DNA of 46,691 bases from Candidatus Daviesbacteria bacterium (GTDB lineage: Bacteria > Patescibacteriota > Microgenomatia > Daviesbacterales > UBA10151): positions 1 to 46,691 of the forward strand of contig JAKFWZ010000019.1 in NCBI GenBank assembly GCA_021731695.1, written 5' to 3'. Both the position numbers and the translations under genes were made by a program. A model generated the notes under the pieces. It saw only the letters and a program-made list of their open reading frames with translations. It searched no databases and had not been told where the DNA came from. Of the stretch, positions 16,679 to 25,277 are shown piece after piece; the stretch's first letter is position 1; each line of letters opens with the position of its first letter.

Positions 16679-17061
16679 TCTTTTTTTCCGTTATCTAATG
16701 CAAAAATATGTCCTTCCGGATCTGTAAACCAGGCTGTTTTAAACTCTTCCCATGTTGCGATATTATTCTCATCAGTCTTTAATCCTTCCATATCGTAACT
16801 TTCAAACTTAACTCCTTTTTCTTTTAACTCTTTAACTGCTGCTTCAAGATCTTCAACATGAAATGCTGCAACTGTATGCTCGGCAACAGATTTAGGTCCC
16901 TCATAAATAAAGATATGTGATCCTTTTCCGGCTTTAAAAAGCACTCCACCCATATCTTCTTTAACTAGTTCGAGTCCAAGCTTTTCGGCATAAAAATCTT
17001 TTGCCTCTTCCAAATTTTCGTACCTGATTGTTGGTATAACTGGCGCGTCTGATAATCCCAT
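16675..17061 (-). CDS. VOC superfamily protein (glyoxalase/bleomycin-resistance fold)
   Basis: A 128-residue protein with the two beta-alpha-beta-beta-beta halves of the VOC fold: PTIRYENLEEAKDFYAEKLGLEL begins the first and TVAAFHVEDLEAAVKELKEKGV the second, ending in AWFTDPEGHIFAL. Metal-ligand positions are partly conserved. These proteins range from glyoxalases to antibiotic-binding proteins, so no substrate is assigned. The start is fixed by a perfect Shine-Dalgarno (AAAGGAGGTGAGG) a few bases upstream of the ATG at 17061, in contrast to the near-leaderless genes nearby. Confidence 0.85.
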   Translation of the reverse strand: MGLSDAPVIPTIRYENLEEAKDFYAEKLGLELVKEDMGGVLFKAGKGSHIFIYEGPKSVAEHTVAAFHVEDLEAAVKELKEKGVKFESYDMEGLKTDENNIATWEEFKTAWFTDPEGHIFALDNGKKD

Positions 17062-17120
17062 TGTTCCTCACCTCCTTTGAGCCAAATCTTAGTATTTATT
17101 AGTAGGTTTTACAAGCAGTA

Positions 17121-18128
17121 TTAGAATTCTTTTGCAATAATATTTCTGTTCTTTTTTAAACTTTCCTTCATTTGCTCTAAAGTTAGAAGGCCAGTTTGCG
17201 AACCAACTTGTTCTACAACTGCTGCACTATTTGCAGCTCCCCAACGCATTGCTTCTTCCAGTGGTTCACCATGAATTAGACCCGCAATTACTCCTGTAGC
17301 ATACGCATCTCCTGCTCCTGTCATTTCAACTAATTTCGCAGGAAAACAATCCAATTTATAATAATTTTCGCCCTGCCTGCCGACAGGCGTGGCATCAAAC
17401 CCAAATGACCCTTTATTGCCGTCGGTTATAACTACTTTTTGGACTCCAGTATCTGCAATTCCCGAGAGTAATTTTTTAATAGGCGCAGGTGATTTACCCT
17501 CATGCCCTAAAAAATGAATCGCCTCTTCAACATTAACAATAAAGAAGCCGGTTTTGGATAAGATTCTCCCCTGCTTCTTTGCAGCTAATTTAACCTGAAA
17601 CGTGCCTGGCTGATAAGCGAGTTTTGCACCAGTTCTTTCTATATAATTTATCAGCTGGTTTATAACCGGCGTATCAATATAATTCGGCGCCATTGAAGTT
17701 AAATAAATCCATTTAGAATTTTCTAAATCGGGCAATTCAAATTTAAAAGGCTGATGATGAACTAAAATAGTTCGTTCGCCTTTATATGTTAAAACAATAT
17801 TATGGTTTGATGGTAAATCATCGGTTTCAGCAATATACCTAATATCCACTCCTTCTTTTTTAAGTTTTGCTTTAATACGGTCATCATCCTGATCATCATC
17901 TTTATTACCGACATTCGTATAAATTGCAGTTTTAAGCCCGAGGCGCGAAGCTCCGACTGCATTATTCGCTGCATTTCCAGCTACGAGTGAAGCTCCTTCA
18001 GAAACCGGAATCTTAAACCCATATTTAAGACCTAAATATTCAGTTTCTCCGTCGCGTATTATTTTCGCATCATCAATCGGCAGGTATGTATCAATCACCG
18101 TATCGCCAATAGAGATTAAATCAAACAT
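17121..18128 (-). CDS. PfkB-family carbohydrate kinase
   Basis: A 335-residue sugar or nucleoside kinase. MFDLISIGDTVIDTYLP starts the domain, NAANNAVGASRLGLKTAIYTNVG gives PfkB signature 1, and EMTGAGDAYATGVIAGL gives signature 2 with the catalytic Asp in GAGD. The ATG at 18128 is preferred over a TTG at 18146. A degenerate copy of the LPAGRQ palindrome adds TPVGRQGEN in frame (17372-17391), between the domain core and the GAGD motif. Substrate (fructose, ribose, adenosine or other) is not determinable. A complex inverted repeat separates it from the upstream glycerate-kinase-like gene. Confidence 0.9.
   Translation of the reverse strand: MFDLISIGDTVIDTYLPIDDAKIIRDGETEYLGLKYGFKIPVSEGASLVAGNAANNAVGASRLGLKTAIYTNVGNKDDDQDDDRIKAKLKKEGVDIRYIAETDDLPSNHNIVLTYKGERTILVHHQPFKFELPDLENSKWIYLTSMAPNYIDTPVINQLINYIERTGAKLAYQPGTFQVKLAAKKQGRILSKTGFFIVNVEEAIHFLGHEGKSPAPIKKLLSGIADTGVQKVVITDGNKGSFGFDATPVGRQGENYYKLDCFPAKLVEMTGAGDAYATGVIAGLIHGEPLEEAMRWGAANSAAVVEQVGSQTGLLTLEQMKESLKKNRNIIAKEF
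17372..17391. repeat. Degenerate LPAGRQ-type palindrome
   Basis: CCTGCCTGCCGACAGGCGTGG-like sequence inside the PfkB gene. It matches the perfect palindromes in dacA and copA with a few substitutions and lies in the same reading frame, giving PVGRQ. Confidence 0.7.
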
Positions 18129-18136
18129 TTTAGTTA

Positions 18137-18213
18137 AATAAACCAATATACAAATAACCCAATTTATTTTTTATTGAGAATTGGTTTATTTGGCATTGGG
18201 TTATTGGTTTATT
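18137..18213. repeat. Imperfect nested inverted repeat between kinase genes
   Basis: Outer arms AATAAACCAAT (18137-18147) and ATTGGTTTATT (18203-18213); inner arms ATAACCCAAT (18154-18163) and ATTGGGTTAT (18195-18204). It fills the gap between two minus-strand genes and would form a long AT-rich hairpin in mRNA. It looks like a dispersed element rather than a terminator, since no T-run follows. Confidence 0.65.
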
Positions 18214-19139
18214 CATGAGTATTTACTCTTTGCTTCTTCGGGAGTTAAAACTTCTTTAATAGAGTGATCGTCGTTAATAACTACCACTTGATTTGTATGT
18301 TCAGGATGCATTGCTAAATTCTTAATTTGAATAGCCGGATGAACACTTCTCCAAAAGTAATATACAAATTCGCGAATTTGATCTGGGCTCATTCCCCCGC
18401 CTTTAGCTCTTAAAGTTTCTTCAGCCTGATCTCTCCATTCTAGGGAAATCTGATAATTAGGTACATATAAAACAGTCATAAAATCAAACAAGCTCCATAG
18501 AGTTAAGTATTGGTCAAGTTTTGCATTAATATCCTTTGCAAACTGGATATGCTCGGGAGTATCAAGAGCTGGTAATCCCGAGTCAAAAATTGAAATATCG
18601 GATGTTCTCCTAGCACCAACCATCCAACCGTCATAAAATATAAAATCAGGCTTTTCTGTTACGGTCTTCCAGCCTATTCTGTCGCCATCACCATTAAATG
18701 CCCCCTTATCATAAATAGGGATCTTCACTTCCATACCATCGCTCATATTCTTTAAATCAGTCAGATTTTTTAAGGCTAACACTATGTCATGAGTTACTCC
18801 GCGCCGGATATATCTCGGGTCCTTTTCCCTTAATCTGCTTAACTCTTCGTGGGTCATATAGTGGTCATCAATTGATAAACTTTCAGAAGTTTTACCTAAA
18901 TGAGTAACTAAAATTTCCAGGATTTCACCCTGAGTTGTTTTACCGACACCCTGAATTGCAGAAGTTCCCACAATAAGACCCTCTTCTTTTTGCGAAGCTT
19001 CCTTCAGTTTAACTAGTTTTTCAATATAGGGAAGGTAATAATTCAGGAGGTCTTTTTTTAAGCCTTCAGGGGAAACTTCAGGGCGTTTTTCTAAAAGAGG
19101 ATCAAATATTCCAAAATCTTTTTCAATATCGAAATTCAT
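18213..19139 (-). CDS. D-glycerate 3-kinase-like P-loop kinase
   Basis: A 308-residue kinase with a Walker A motif GTSAIQGVGKTTQG, followed by SLSIDDHYMTHEELSRL, DPRYIRRGVTHDIVLAL, KIPIYDKGAFNGDGDRIGW and FIFYDGWMVGARR. This motif order matches plant/cyanobacterial D-glycerate 3-kinase and related uridine-kinase-like proteins (SIDDFY, RG-x-THD, P-x-YDKS, EGWM-x-G). Asp replaces the Glu of EGWM. If it is a true glycerate kinase it makes 3-phosphoglycerate and feeds lower glycolysis. It shares a direction with the PfkB gene but is separated from it by an inverted repeat. Confidence 0.75.
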   Translation of the reverse strand: MNFDIEKDFGIFDPLLEKRPEVSPEGLKKDLLNYYLPYIEKLVKLKEASQKEEGLIVGTSAIQGVGKTTQGEILEILVTHLGKTSESLSIDDHYMTHEELSRLREKDPRYIRRGVTHDIVLALKNLTDLKNMSDGMEVKIPIYDKGAFNGDGDRIGWKTVTEKPDFIFYDGWMVGARRTSDISIFDSGLPALDTPEHIQFAKDINAKLDQYLTLWSLFDFMTVLYVPNYQISLEWRDQAEETLRAKGGGMSPDQIREFVYYFWRSVHPAIQIKNLAMHPEHTNQVVVINDDHSIKEVLTPEEAKSKYS

Positions 19140-19166
19140 AGTTAAAAGGTAGCAGAATTAACAACC

Positions 19167-19275
19167 AAGATACAAGAAACAAGTTACAAACAATGATTAA
19201 TATCTAATTACTTAAATCGCAAATATTTTATATTGAAATTTTGTAATTGGAATTTGTTTGGAAAACTTGTATCTT
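19167..19275. repeat. Long imperfect inverted repeat
   Basis: Arms AAGATACAAG (19167-19176) and CTTGTATCTT (19266-19275) flank AT-rich sequence with further weak pairing (TTACAAA against TTTGTAA). It occupies most of the 177-bp gap between the glycerate-kinase-like gene and the DsbA-like gene. No gene is seen in this gap. Confidence 0.5.
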
Positions 19276-19316
19276 TAGAGTGTAAACGCGCAAGCTATGC
19301 TTATTACTTGGAATAC

Positions 19317-20075
19317 TTATTTCAGTAATGCATCTATTTCAGCCTGGAAAACTGAATATGGCTGAGCACCGACTAATAATTTTCCTGTGACTTCTTTGCC
19401 TGTGGATTTAGCAACAATGAAGCTTGGGGTCCCGGTTGCACCTGCAGCATTTGCATCAGCTAAGTCTTTTGCAATTTCATCAGCATATTTTTTTGAATCA
19501 ATACATGTCTTAAACTGAGCCTGGTTTATGCCTATTGCGTTTGCCATATTATAAAGCTGATCCATAGTTACACCATCCCCGTTTGAGGTTGTGGTTTTGA
19601 AATATTCACCGTGCAATTTCCAATAAGATGGATCTCCGCCTTGTTCTCTTGCGCAATTTGCCGCTGTCGCCGCAGTCGTGGCTAATGGATCATGAAATGA
19701 AAGAGGTAAATCACGGAAAACTAACTTGACTGTGCCTTTATCTATGTAATTTGTTTTTAACTGGGAATAAGTTTGATCATAATGTCTTTTACAGAATGGA
19801 CATTCATAATCTGAGAATTCAATTATAGTTACAGGAGCGTTTGGATCACCAATAACCGGATCATCATCCAAAGAAGCAGTTGCAGGACCCATGCTTGGTT
19901 CAGGAATAGGTGCTGTATCTCCGGCAGTTGGAGCAATTGCAGAGGGAGTTCCTGCAGTGTCTGCAAAACCTTTAATTTTTACTGCACCTCCGGAAATTAA
20001 AATAGATATTGAAATTAAGACAGCTCCAATTATTATTGCAATCGGGGTATTAACTAGCGAATTACTCTTCTCCAT
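19317..20075 (-). CDS. Membrane-anchored DsbA-like thiol-disulfide oxidoreductase
   Basis: A 252-residue protein with an N-terminal membrane helix (~10-30), a Pro/Thr/Ala-rich linker (~38-70) and a DsbA/BdbD-type thioredoxin domain: TIIEFSDYECPFCKRHYD with active-site Cys ~92 and ~95, a helical insertion, and the cis-Pro loop GTPSFIV near residue 215. It probably introduces or rearranges disulfides in exported proteins. The copper island and thioredoxin/DipZ genes elsewhere in the window supply possible redox partners. It has a good promoter (TTTACA-17-TAATAT) with the -10 only 12 nt from the ATG. Confidence 0.92.
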   Translation of the reverse strand: MEKSNSLVNTPIAIIIGAVLISISILISGGAVKIKGFADTAGTPSAIAPTAGDTAPIPEPSMGPATASLDDDPVIGDPNAPVTIIEFSDYECPFCKRHYDQTYSQLKTNYIDKGTVKLVFRDLPLSFHDPLATTAATAANCAREQGGDPSYWKLHGEYFKTTTSNGDGVTMDQLYNMANAIGINQAQFKTCIDSKKYADEIAKDLADANAAGATGTPSFIVAKSTGKEVTGKLLVGAQPYSVFQAEIDALLK

Positions 20076-20087
20076 AGTGAGGTCTTG

Positions 20088-20116
20088 ATATTACATAAAC
20101 AAAATCGCTTTGTAAA
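20088..20116 (-). promoter_or_regulatory. Promoter of the DsbA-like gene
   Basis: Minus-strand -35 TTTACA (20116-20111), exactly 17 nt, then -10 TAATAT (20093-20088). The predicted transcript starts about 6 nt before the ATG at 20075, leaving no room for a Shine-Dalgarno. Confidence 0.6.
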
Positions 20117-20157
20117 CCCTGTAGCTGAATATGTTCCGGTGAACTGGCTTTTTAAAA

Positions 20158-20379
20158 TTACCCTACCAGCACTGCCATATATCCTGTTTTTTTTATTGTG
20201 TCAATTATATTGTCCGGATTCAGTTTTTCCTCATCGAATTCAACTTCCGACTCTTGTTTCGCATAATTTGTTTTAGCTGACTTAACACCAATATCTTCTA
20301 AATCAAAATCAATATTCATGGCGCATGCCGTGCAATACATTCCTTCAATTTTAAATTTTTTCTTAACAATTTTGCTCAT
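20158..20379 (-). CDS. Heavy-metal-associated (HMA) domain protein, CopZ-like
   Basis: A 73-residue single HMA domain: KKKFKIEGMYCTACAMNID contains the GM-x-C-x2-C metal-binding loop, and IDTIKKTGYMAVLVG is the typical C-terminal half. Such proteins carry Cu(I) to P-type ATPases. The ATG at 20379 is chosen over one 15 nt upstream because it gives the standard short N-terminus. It is the last gene of the copper island, 101 bp after the TauE/cupredoxin fusion; that gap contains two small hairpins. Confidence 0.87.
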   Translation of the reverse strand: MSKIVKKKFKIEGMYCTACAMNIDFDLEDIGVKSAKTNYAKQESEVEFDEEKLNPDNIIDTIKKTGYMAVLVG

Positions 20380-20469
20380 AACTTCAAAGAACAACGTAGA
20401 GTATATAAGCGGAGCTTGCGAGCTGCGCTCTTTGAAACTGCGATTTCAATATACTAGCGAAGTTTTCGC

Positions 20470-20493
20470 AGAAGTGATCTTCAAATCACTTCT
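20470..20493. repeat. Hairpin at the end of the TauE/cupredoxin gene
   Basis: Perfect arms AGAAGTGAT and ATCACTTCT around a 6-nt loop, overlapping the stop codon of the gene at 20481. No T-run follows on the minus strand, so it may stabilise the upstream mRNA end rather than terminate transcription. Confidence 0.5.
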
Positions 20494-21530
20494 ATAACAC
20501 CGTTATACATTCCCATTGAACAAGTAAAAGCAATTTTGCCCGGTTTTTTAGGTGTGAATTCGACCGAGGCTGAGCCGTTTGGCTGCAAGTTCTTGGAAAT
20601 TCCTAGCGAAGGAATCCTAAATGCGGAAGCACAACTATATGCTCCTGATGCTTTAAGATTCAATTTAACTGGCTCACCACTCTTAACTGTTATTCGATTT
20701 GGAGTGTAACCATTAGTAGTAACTGTAAGATCCACACTCTGCATACCATTTACTACCTTAACTCCATTCAAACCTTTTTCTGAGTTTTGTTGATTTTCTC
20801 TTGGATTCAAATTTATCTCGATAGGAGAATTTTCAGCGATTGATTGTAAAGTTATTGGTGATCCACTCGCAGTTAAAGCTCCGTTTATCGAGGTAATACC
20901 CAGATACAAAACTGCTATAGCTGCAAATTTAAGAAACTTTTGTCTAAAATTATCGCCCAGCACCGAAGTTAACCAACCTACTCCAAAGAACAGAGGAGAT
21001 GTCCCTAAAACAAAGGTAAACATGATTGCTGCTCCAATAAATGGGTTTGCACTGCTGATAGCTAATGCTTCCATTGCCAAAGTTGTTCCACAGGGAATAA
21101 AAATAGTCATGGCTCCAAGAAATGCCGGAGCAAAGAGATCTTTCGATTTTGACTGATTTCTAACTATCCTGGTCAAAAATCTAGGCGGCTGAATTACCAC
21201 ATATCTAAAAATTGGGTGAATATTTAAAAGATTTAAGGCAACCGCCACCATGTATAGCCCTGCTATTAACTGCATGGCAATCTGGACATTCTGACTAATC
21301 CCGATAACTCCCCCGAATGCTCCCAAAATAAATCCGAGGACTGTGTAAGCCACTAATTTTGCAGCTAAAAAAGCTAGTGTGGGAAAAACAGTATTTCTGG
21401 TATTAACCTTTTTCTCAACTTCCTCCTCTTCCTTTGCAGCAATAACTGAGGCAAGAAGACCTCCCTGAACTGCCAGACAAGTTAATCCTCCCACAGTTAA
21501 ACCGGTAATAAAAACAACCCAAAGATCCAT
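20481..21530 (-). CDS. TauE/SafE- or DsbD-like membrane protein fused to a cupredoxin domain
   Basis: A 349-residue fusion. Residues ~1-235 form about six membrane helices with the conserved entry TGLTVGGLTCLAVQGGLLAS and the pore-type motif FIPCGTTLAMEALA, as in UreH/DsbD_2-like proteins near copper genes. Residues ~255-349 form an extracytoplasmic cupredoxin-like domain: VDLTVTTNGYTPNRITVKSG, a cysteine in AYSCASAF and the C-terminal FTCSMGMYNGVIEVI, whose Cys/Met residues are likely copper ligands. The cupredoxin half resembles the separate protein at 24801-25163. The gene lies in the copper operon between the propeller and HMA genes, so a role in periplasmic copper capture or transfer is inferred. 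Confidence 0.82.
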   Translation of the reverse strand: MDLWVVFITGLTVGGLTCLAVQGGLLASVIAAKEEEEVEKKVNTRNTVFPTLAFLAAKLVAYTVLGFILGAFGGVIGISQNVQIAMQLIAGLYMVAVALNLLNIHPIFRYVVIQPPRFLTRIVRNQSKSKDLFAPAFLGAMTIFIPCGTTLAMEALAISSANPFIGAAIMFTFVLGTSPLFFGVGWLTSVLGDNFRQKFLKFAAIAVLYLGITSINGALTASGSPITLQSIAENSPIEINLNPRENQQNSEKGLNGVKVVNGMQSVDLTVTTNGYTPNRITVKSGEPVKLNLKASGAYSCASAFRIPSLGISKNLQPNGSASVEFTPKKPGKIAFTCSMGMYNGVIEVI

Positions 21531-21558
21531 AATTTAATTTCTTTCTAATTATTTGTAG

Positions 21559-22482
21559 CTAAAGAACTTTATTCCATGTTAAAGCGCTATTAGTACTTTT
21601 ATAAATGCTATTTTTATCTGTTAACAGATAAATAATATTTTGATCTTGCATATTAAATGAGATAAATAATGGTGTTTCTCCGGCAAAATCTGCATTGATT
21701 TTTTCCCATGTTTTACCACCATCATTGCTCTTCGCAAGTTTCTGTGGCTCAGAATAAGATAGCAACTTTTGAGAATCTTGTGGATTAACTACTAGTACAG
21801 AAACGAAACCATCTAGCAATTTAGTCCATGTCGAACCTTTATCAATACTGATCATCAAACCTTGAGGAGAGGAGGCGTATACTATATTTTCATTTTTAGG
21901 ATCTGCTGACAGGTTTACCACCGGAAAGTTTGTGTTACTGGCAATCTCCCAATTTTTTCCTTCATCGGTAGCTCTCTGAAGAGCTCCCTGATACCACCCA
22001 TAAATAAGATTTGGATTTGCAGGACTTACTGCCATGGCATGAAAATCAACAGGCCCTTTCACACCACTGGAAACTTTTTTCCAACTTAACCCACTGTCAT
22101 CACTTTTTTGGAAACCAATATTTCCACCATTTGCGGGATGTCCGCTGCTAAAGAATACTTTTGCATTAGTTGGATGAGTGGAGAATCCCATGTAGTCGTC
22201 ACTCGCTGACCCGACTTTAAATAAGTCTTTGTCATTCATTAAAACAAGTAACCCATGGTGGGTAGCAATATATACTTTAGATGAGTCTTCTACATCAACT
22301 GCCAATCCATGACCGTGAGTGATTGAGTTTACAGGTGCTAGTTCTGTTGAAGAACTTTGAGTATTGTTTGATGAACTTTGCGTATTTATTGAATCTGTTT
22401 GCGACTTTGAATTAAAGAAAAAAAATCCTACCGCTAAAATTATAACAATAAATCCAACAATATAAATCTTATTTTTGGTCAT
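21559..22482 (-). CDS. BNR-repeat beta-propeller protein of copper-resistance type
   Basis: A 307-residue protein with an N-terminal membrane helix (YIVGFIVIILAVGFFFF), a Ser/Asn/Gln-rich linker and repeated Asp-box-like blades (QKSDDSGLSWKKV, RATDEGKNWEI, SIDKGSTWTKL, KSNDGGKTWEKI, STNSALTWNKV). This matches the so-called F510_1955-type glycosyl hydrolase family, seen next to copA in other bacteria. A glycosidase function is not supported by any visible catalytic residues. A histidine-rich start (ITHGHGLAV) and several THH/GHP motifs could bind metal. It starts 2 bases after the copA stop, so it is co-expressed with the ATPase. Confidence 0.8.
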   Translation of the reverse strand: MTKNKIYIVGFIVIILAVGFFFFNSKSQTDSINTQSSSNNTQSSSTELAPVNSITHGHGLAVDVEDSSKVYIATHHGLLVLMNDKDLFKVGSASDDYMGFSTHPTNAKVFFSSGHPANGGNIGFQKSDDSGLSWKKVSSGVKGPVDFHAMAVSPANPNLIYGWYQGALQRATDEGKNWEIASNTNFPVVNLSADPKNENIVYASSPQGLMISIDKGSTWTKLLDGFVSVLVVNPQDSQKLLSYSEPQKLAKSNDGGKTWEKINADFAGETPLFISFNMQDQNIIYLLTDKNSIYKSTNSALTWNKVL

Positions 22483-22484
22483 AA

Positions 22485-24755
22485 TTAAAGTTTAACCCTT
22501 TTCAATAATAGAGAATTTGAGACAACTGAAATGGATGATAATGCCATGGCAGCTGAGGCAAAGATCGGATTCATTAATATTCCGAAGAAGGGATATAAAA
22601 CACCCATAGCTACGGGAATAAGAACAATGTTGTATCCAAAAGCCCAAAATAGATTCATCCTTATAGTTGTCATCGTCTTTTTAGAAAGTTCAATTGCAGA
22701 AGCAACTGACCTTAAATCTTTATTGATTAAAACTATATCTGCTGATTCTATCGCCACATCTGTGCCTGTTCCCATTGCAATTCCTACATTTGCCGCAGCC
22801 AAAGCTGGAGCATCGTTTATACCATCTCCAACCATTGCTACAATTTTACCTTCGGCTTGAACCTTCCTCACCTCTGCTTCTTTCTGGTCGGGTAAAACCT
22901 CTGATAATATTCTTTTAATACCAACTTTTCCAGCTATCGCCTGAGCCGTTCTTTTATTGTCACCAGTAATCATTACAACCTCAATTCCTTTATCCGCTAA
23001 GGCTCGGACACCCTCTTTCGCTGATTCTTTTAAGGTATCCGCAACTCCTATAAATCCGGTAAGTTTTCCATTTATAGCAATCATCATGACCGTTTTTCCT
23101 TCACTTTCCAATTTTTCAATTTCCTCTATGTGTTTCTCTAATGAAATTTTTTCCCGCTCCATAAGCTTACTGTTTCCGAAATAAACCTGCTTTTTGCCGA
23201 CTAAACCTTCTACTCCATGTCCCGCAATAGCTTTAAATTTAGTTACTTCCTCAATTTTTAATCTCTGATCTTCAGCTTCTTTAACGATCGCTTCGGCTAA
23301 TGAGTGTTCAGATCCTTTTTCAATGGCTGCAGCCAGAGATAACAACTCCTTTTTAGAACCTAACAATGGCACGACGTCTGTTACTTCCGGCTTGCCATTT
23401 GTTAAAGTCCCCGTTTTGTCAAAAATGACTACATTTACTTTATGTGCAACCTCTAAACTTTCCGCATCTTTGATTAATATCCCATGTTCTGCACCCTTAC
23501 CGGTTGCAACCATAATAGCCGTGGGTGTGGCCAATCCCATCGCACAGGGACAGGCAATAATTAATACAGCAACTGTGTTCAGCAGAGCATAGAGTAATGC
23601 CGGGGCCGGACCAAATACATACCAGATTCCTAAAGTTGCAAAAGCCAACATAATAACGATAGGTACAAAATAAGAAGATATTGTATCAGCGATTCTTTGA
23701 ATTGGCGCTTTAGAACCCTGTGCTTCCTGAACTAATTTAATAATCTGAGAAAGCATAGTTTCAGAGCCTATTTTAGTTGCTTTAAACGTAAAAGTTCCGG
23801 ATTTATTAATGGTTGAACCGACAACAGTATCGCCTTTAGTCTTATCAGACGGCATGGATTCACCTGTTACCATTGATTCATCAATTGAAGATTCACCCTC
23901 TAAAATAACGCCGTCTACTGCAATCTTTTCTCCAGGTCTCACTCTGATAACATCACCTATAACTACTTGATCAATAGGAATATCTACTTCCTGCCTGCCG
24001 GCAGGCAGGTCTTTCCCATCTCTTAAAACTCTGGCAGTTTTGGCTTGTAATCCAATTAATTTTTTAATTGCATCTGACGTCCCGGCTTTTGCTTTAGCTT
24101 CAAAATATCTGCCTAAAAGAATCAAGCCTATGACAATTACTGCTACATCAAAATAAGGCATTGCGTCCAAGCCTAAGTTCATTACAACATCAGGAAAAAA
24201 TGTTACGAACGCAGAATAAAGATAGGCTACTGTTGTTCCTAAAGCTACTAAGGTATCCATGTTGGCAAGTCTATGCTTTAAAGCTGGTATTGTTGCCCGA
24301 TAGAAAGAAAATCCTGCCCAAAATTGGATAGGAGTTGCCAGAATTAACTGGATCAAAGGATTTTTTAGTAACGAAGGTGCAGTTTCCATAAGCCCCGGAA
24401 AAGACCCCCAGAGAATTAATATCCCTATGACCAAGCTGGAGAAGACTTTAACTTTGAGATCTCTTAGTTCTTTTAGTTTCTGTTTTTTCTCTGCTTCCTC
24501 ATCCTCATTCGATTGATTAACTAAAGCGGTATAGCCAACATTTGAAACAGCAGCTGCAATTTGAGCAGGATTACATTCTTTATCATCAAAAGTAACAGTG
24601 GCTTTTTCAGTAGCCAGGTTAACATTGGCTTCCTTTACACCCGGAGTTTTAGAAAGCGATCTTTCAATCACCCTCACACAAGAGGCACAGTGCATGCCTT
24701 TTATAGAAAAAGTTTTTTTTATCTCCGAAGGAGAGAACTTGTTCACTTCTGCCAT
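22485..24755 (-). CDS. copA: Copper-exporting P1B-type ATPase
   Basis: A 756-residue Cu(I) pump. One N-terminal HMA domain (GMHCASC, Cys ~23 and ~26), paired membrane helices, the A-domain TGES loop ([10 protein letters not shown]), the transmembrane [11 protein letters not shown] motif near residue 403, the phosphorylation site [11 protein letters not shown]-equivalent [20 protein letters not shown] and [12 protein letters not shown]. All P1B-1 hallmarks are intact. A perfect palindrome (23990-24009) adds DLPAGRQEV in frame at ~249-257, in the loop leading into the A-domain. It lies in the operon driven by the CsoR-type promoter, which should induce it when copper is high. Confidence 0.96.
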   Translation of the reverse strand: MAEVNKFSPSEIKKTFSIKGMHCASCVRVIERSLSKTPGVKEANVNLATEKATVTFDDKECNPAQIAAAVSNVGYTALVNQSNEDEEAEKKQKLKELRDLKVKVFSSLVIGILILWGSFPGLMETAPSLLKNPLIQLILATPIQFWAGFSFYRATIPALKHRLANMDTLVALGTTVAYLYSAFVTFFPDVVMNLGLDAMPYFDVAVIVIGLILLGRYFEAKAKAGTSDAIKKLIGLQAKTARVLRDGKDLPAGRQEVDIPIDQVVIGDVIRVRPGEKIAVDGVILEGESSIDESMVTGESMPSDKTKGDTVVGSTINKSGTFTFKATKIGSETMLSQIIKLVQEAQGSKAPIQRIADTISSYFVPIVIMLAFATLGIWYVFGPAPALLYALLNTVAVLIIACPCAMGLATPTAIMVATGKGAEHGILIKDAESLEVAHKVNVVIFDKTGTLTNGKPEVTDVVPLLGSKKELLSLAAAIEKGSEHSLAEAIVKEAEDQRLKIEEVTKFKAIAGHGVEGLVGKKQVYFGNSKLMEREKISLEKHIEEIEKLESEGKTVMMIAINGKLTGFIGVADTLKESAKEGVRALADKGIEVVMITGDNKRTAQAIAGKVGIKRILSEVLPDQKEAEVRKVQAEGKIVAMVGDGINDAPALAAANVGIAMGTGTDVAIESADIVLINKDLRSVASAIELSKKTMTTIRMNLFWAFGYNIVLIPVAMGVLYPFFGILMNPIFASAAMALSSISVVSNSLLLKRVKL
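23990..24009. repeat. In-frame GC-rich palindrome encoding LPAGRQ
   Basis: Identical 20-bp palindrome to 11130-11149, here inside copA and read in the same frame. It sits between VLRDGK and EVDIP, a loop position where related ATPases usually run straight through. Confidence 0.85.
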
Positions 24756-24800
24756 ATTAAGAACCTTTCATTTCAATCAATAACATTGCTGCATTCAGTC

Positions 24801-25163
24801 TTAGATTACCTTCAACTTTCCGTGAAACATATTCATTCCACAAGTAAAGGCGAATTCTCCGGTTTTCTGAGGAGTAATTTCAATCGTTGTTGTTTTATTA
24901 AGAGGAAGAGCTCTTCTAACTTTAAAATCACTTAGTACTACTTCTTCCAAACAGCTTGAAGGATCAATTCTCCTAAAGTTTAATTTTGTGGTTTTGCCTT
25001 TTGGTATTGATATCACCTCGGGCGTATAACCACCATCAACCTTGATATCGACAGAATCTGAAGTGGCAGTTACCACATTCTCCGGTCTCATTAAAAAAAA
25101 CCAATAGGTGAAGGCTATGCCAACTATGCTAAAAATACTGACTAAAATTTTATCTAAACTCAT
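24801..25163 (-). CDS. Membrane-anchored cupredoxin-like protein
   Basis: A 120-residue protein: one N-terminal membrane helix (ILVSIFSIVGIAFTYWFFLM) and a cupredoxin_1-type domain with VDIKVDGGYTPEVISIPKG, a cysteine in DPSSCLEEVV, and FAFTCGMNMFHGKLKVI, where Cys, Met and His are candidate copper ligands. The domain is clearly related to the C-terminal domain of the fusion at 20481-21530. It lies between the SRPBCC-like remnant and copA in the copper operon. It probably binds copper outside the cytoplasmic membrane; the direction of transfer is unknown. Confidence 0.85.
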   Translation of the reverse strand: MSLDKILVSIFSIVGIAFTYWFFLMRPENVVTATSDSVDIKVDGGYTPEVISIPKGKTTKLNFRRIDPSSCLEEVVLSDFKVRRALPLNKTTTIEITPQKTGEFAFTCGMNMFHGKLKVI

Positions 25164-25175
25164 ATTTATTTCTTT

Positions 25176-25277
25176 TCAATTAGACAGGTTTAATGGATTA
25201 TCCATAAACTCAAACACCTCCCCCGGAGGTGCTGAGATTTTCTTTTTTTCCTCGTAATGCTTTATCAGCTCACTCAT
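25176..25277 (-). pseudogene. Truncated SRPBCC/START-like ORF (33 codons)
   Basis: A small frame that starts inside the end of the DUF305 gene (ATG at 25277, overlapping its TGA) and stops 12 bases before the cupredoxin gene. It reads MSELIKHYEEKKKI then SAPPGEVFEFMDNPLNLSN. The segment I-x-A-P-x-x-x-V-F-x-F-x-D-N-P-x-N-L is the standard N-terminal strand/helix of SRPBCC lipid-binding proteins, which run ~140 residues. The rest of the domain is absent, so this looks like a remnant left after a deletion that joined it to the cupredoxin gene. It may still be translated because of its coupling. A small functional peptide cannot be excluded. Confidence 0.5.

Noticed and set aside
18137-18213. Rho-independent terminator between the kinase genes
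   Set aside because: The inverted repeat is long and AT-rich without a T-run in either direction, and it looks like a dispersed element.
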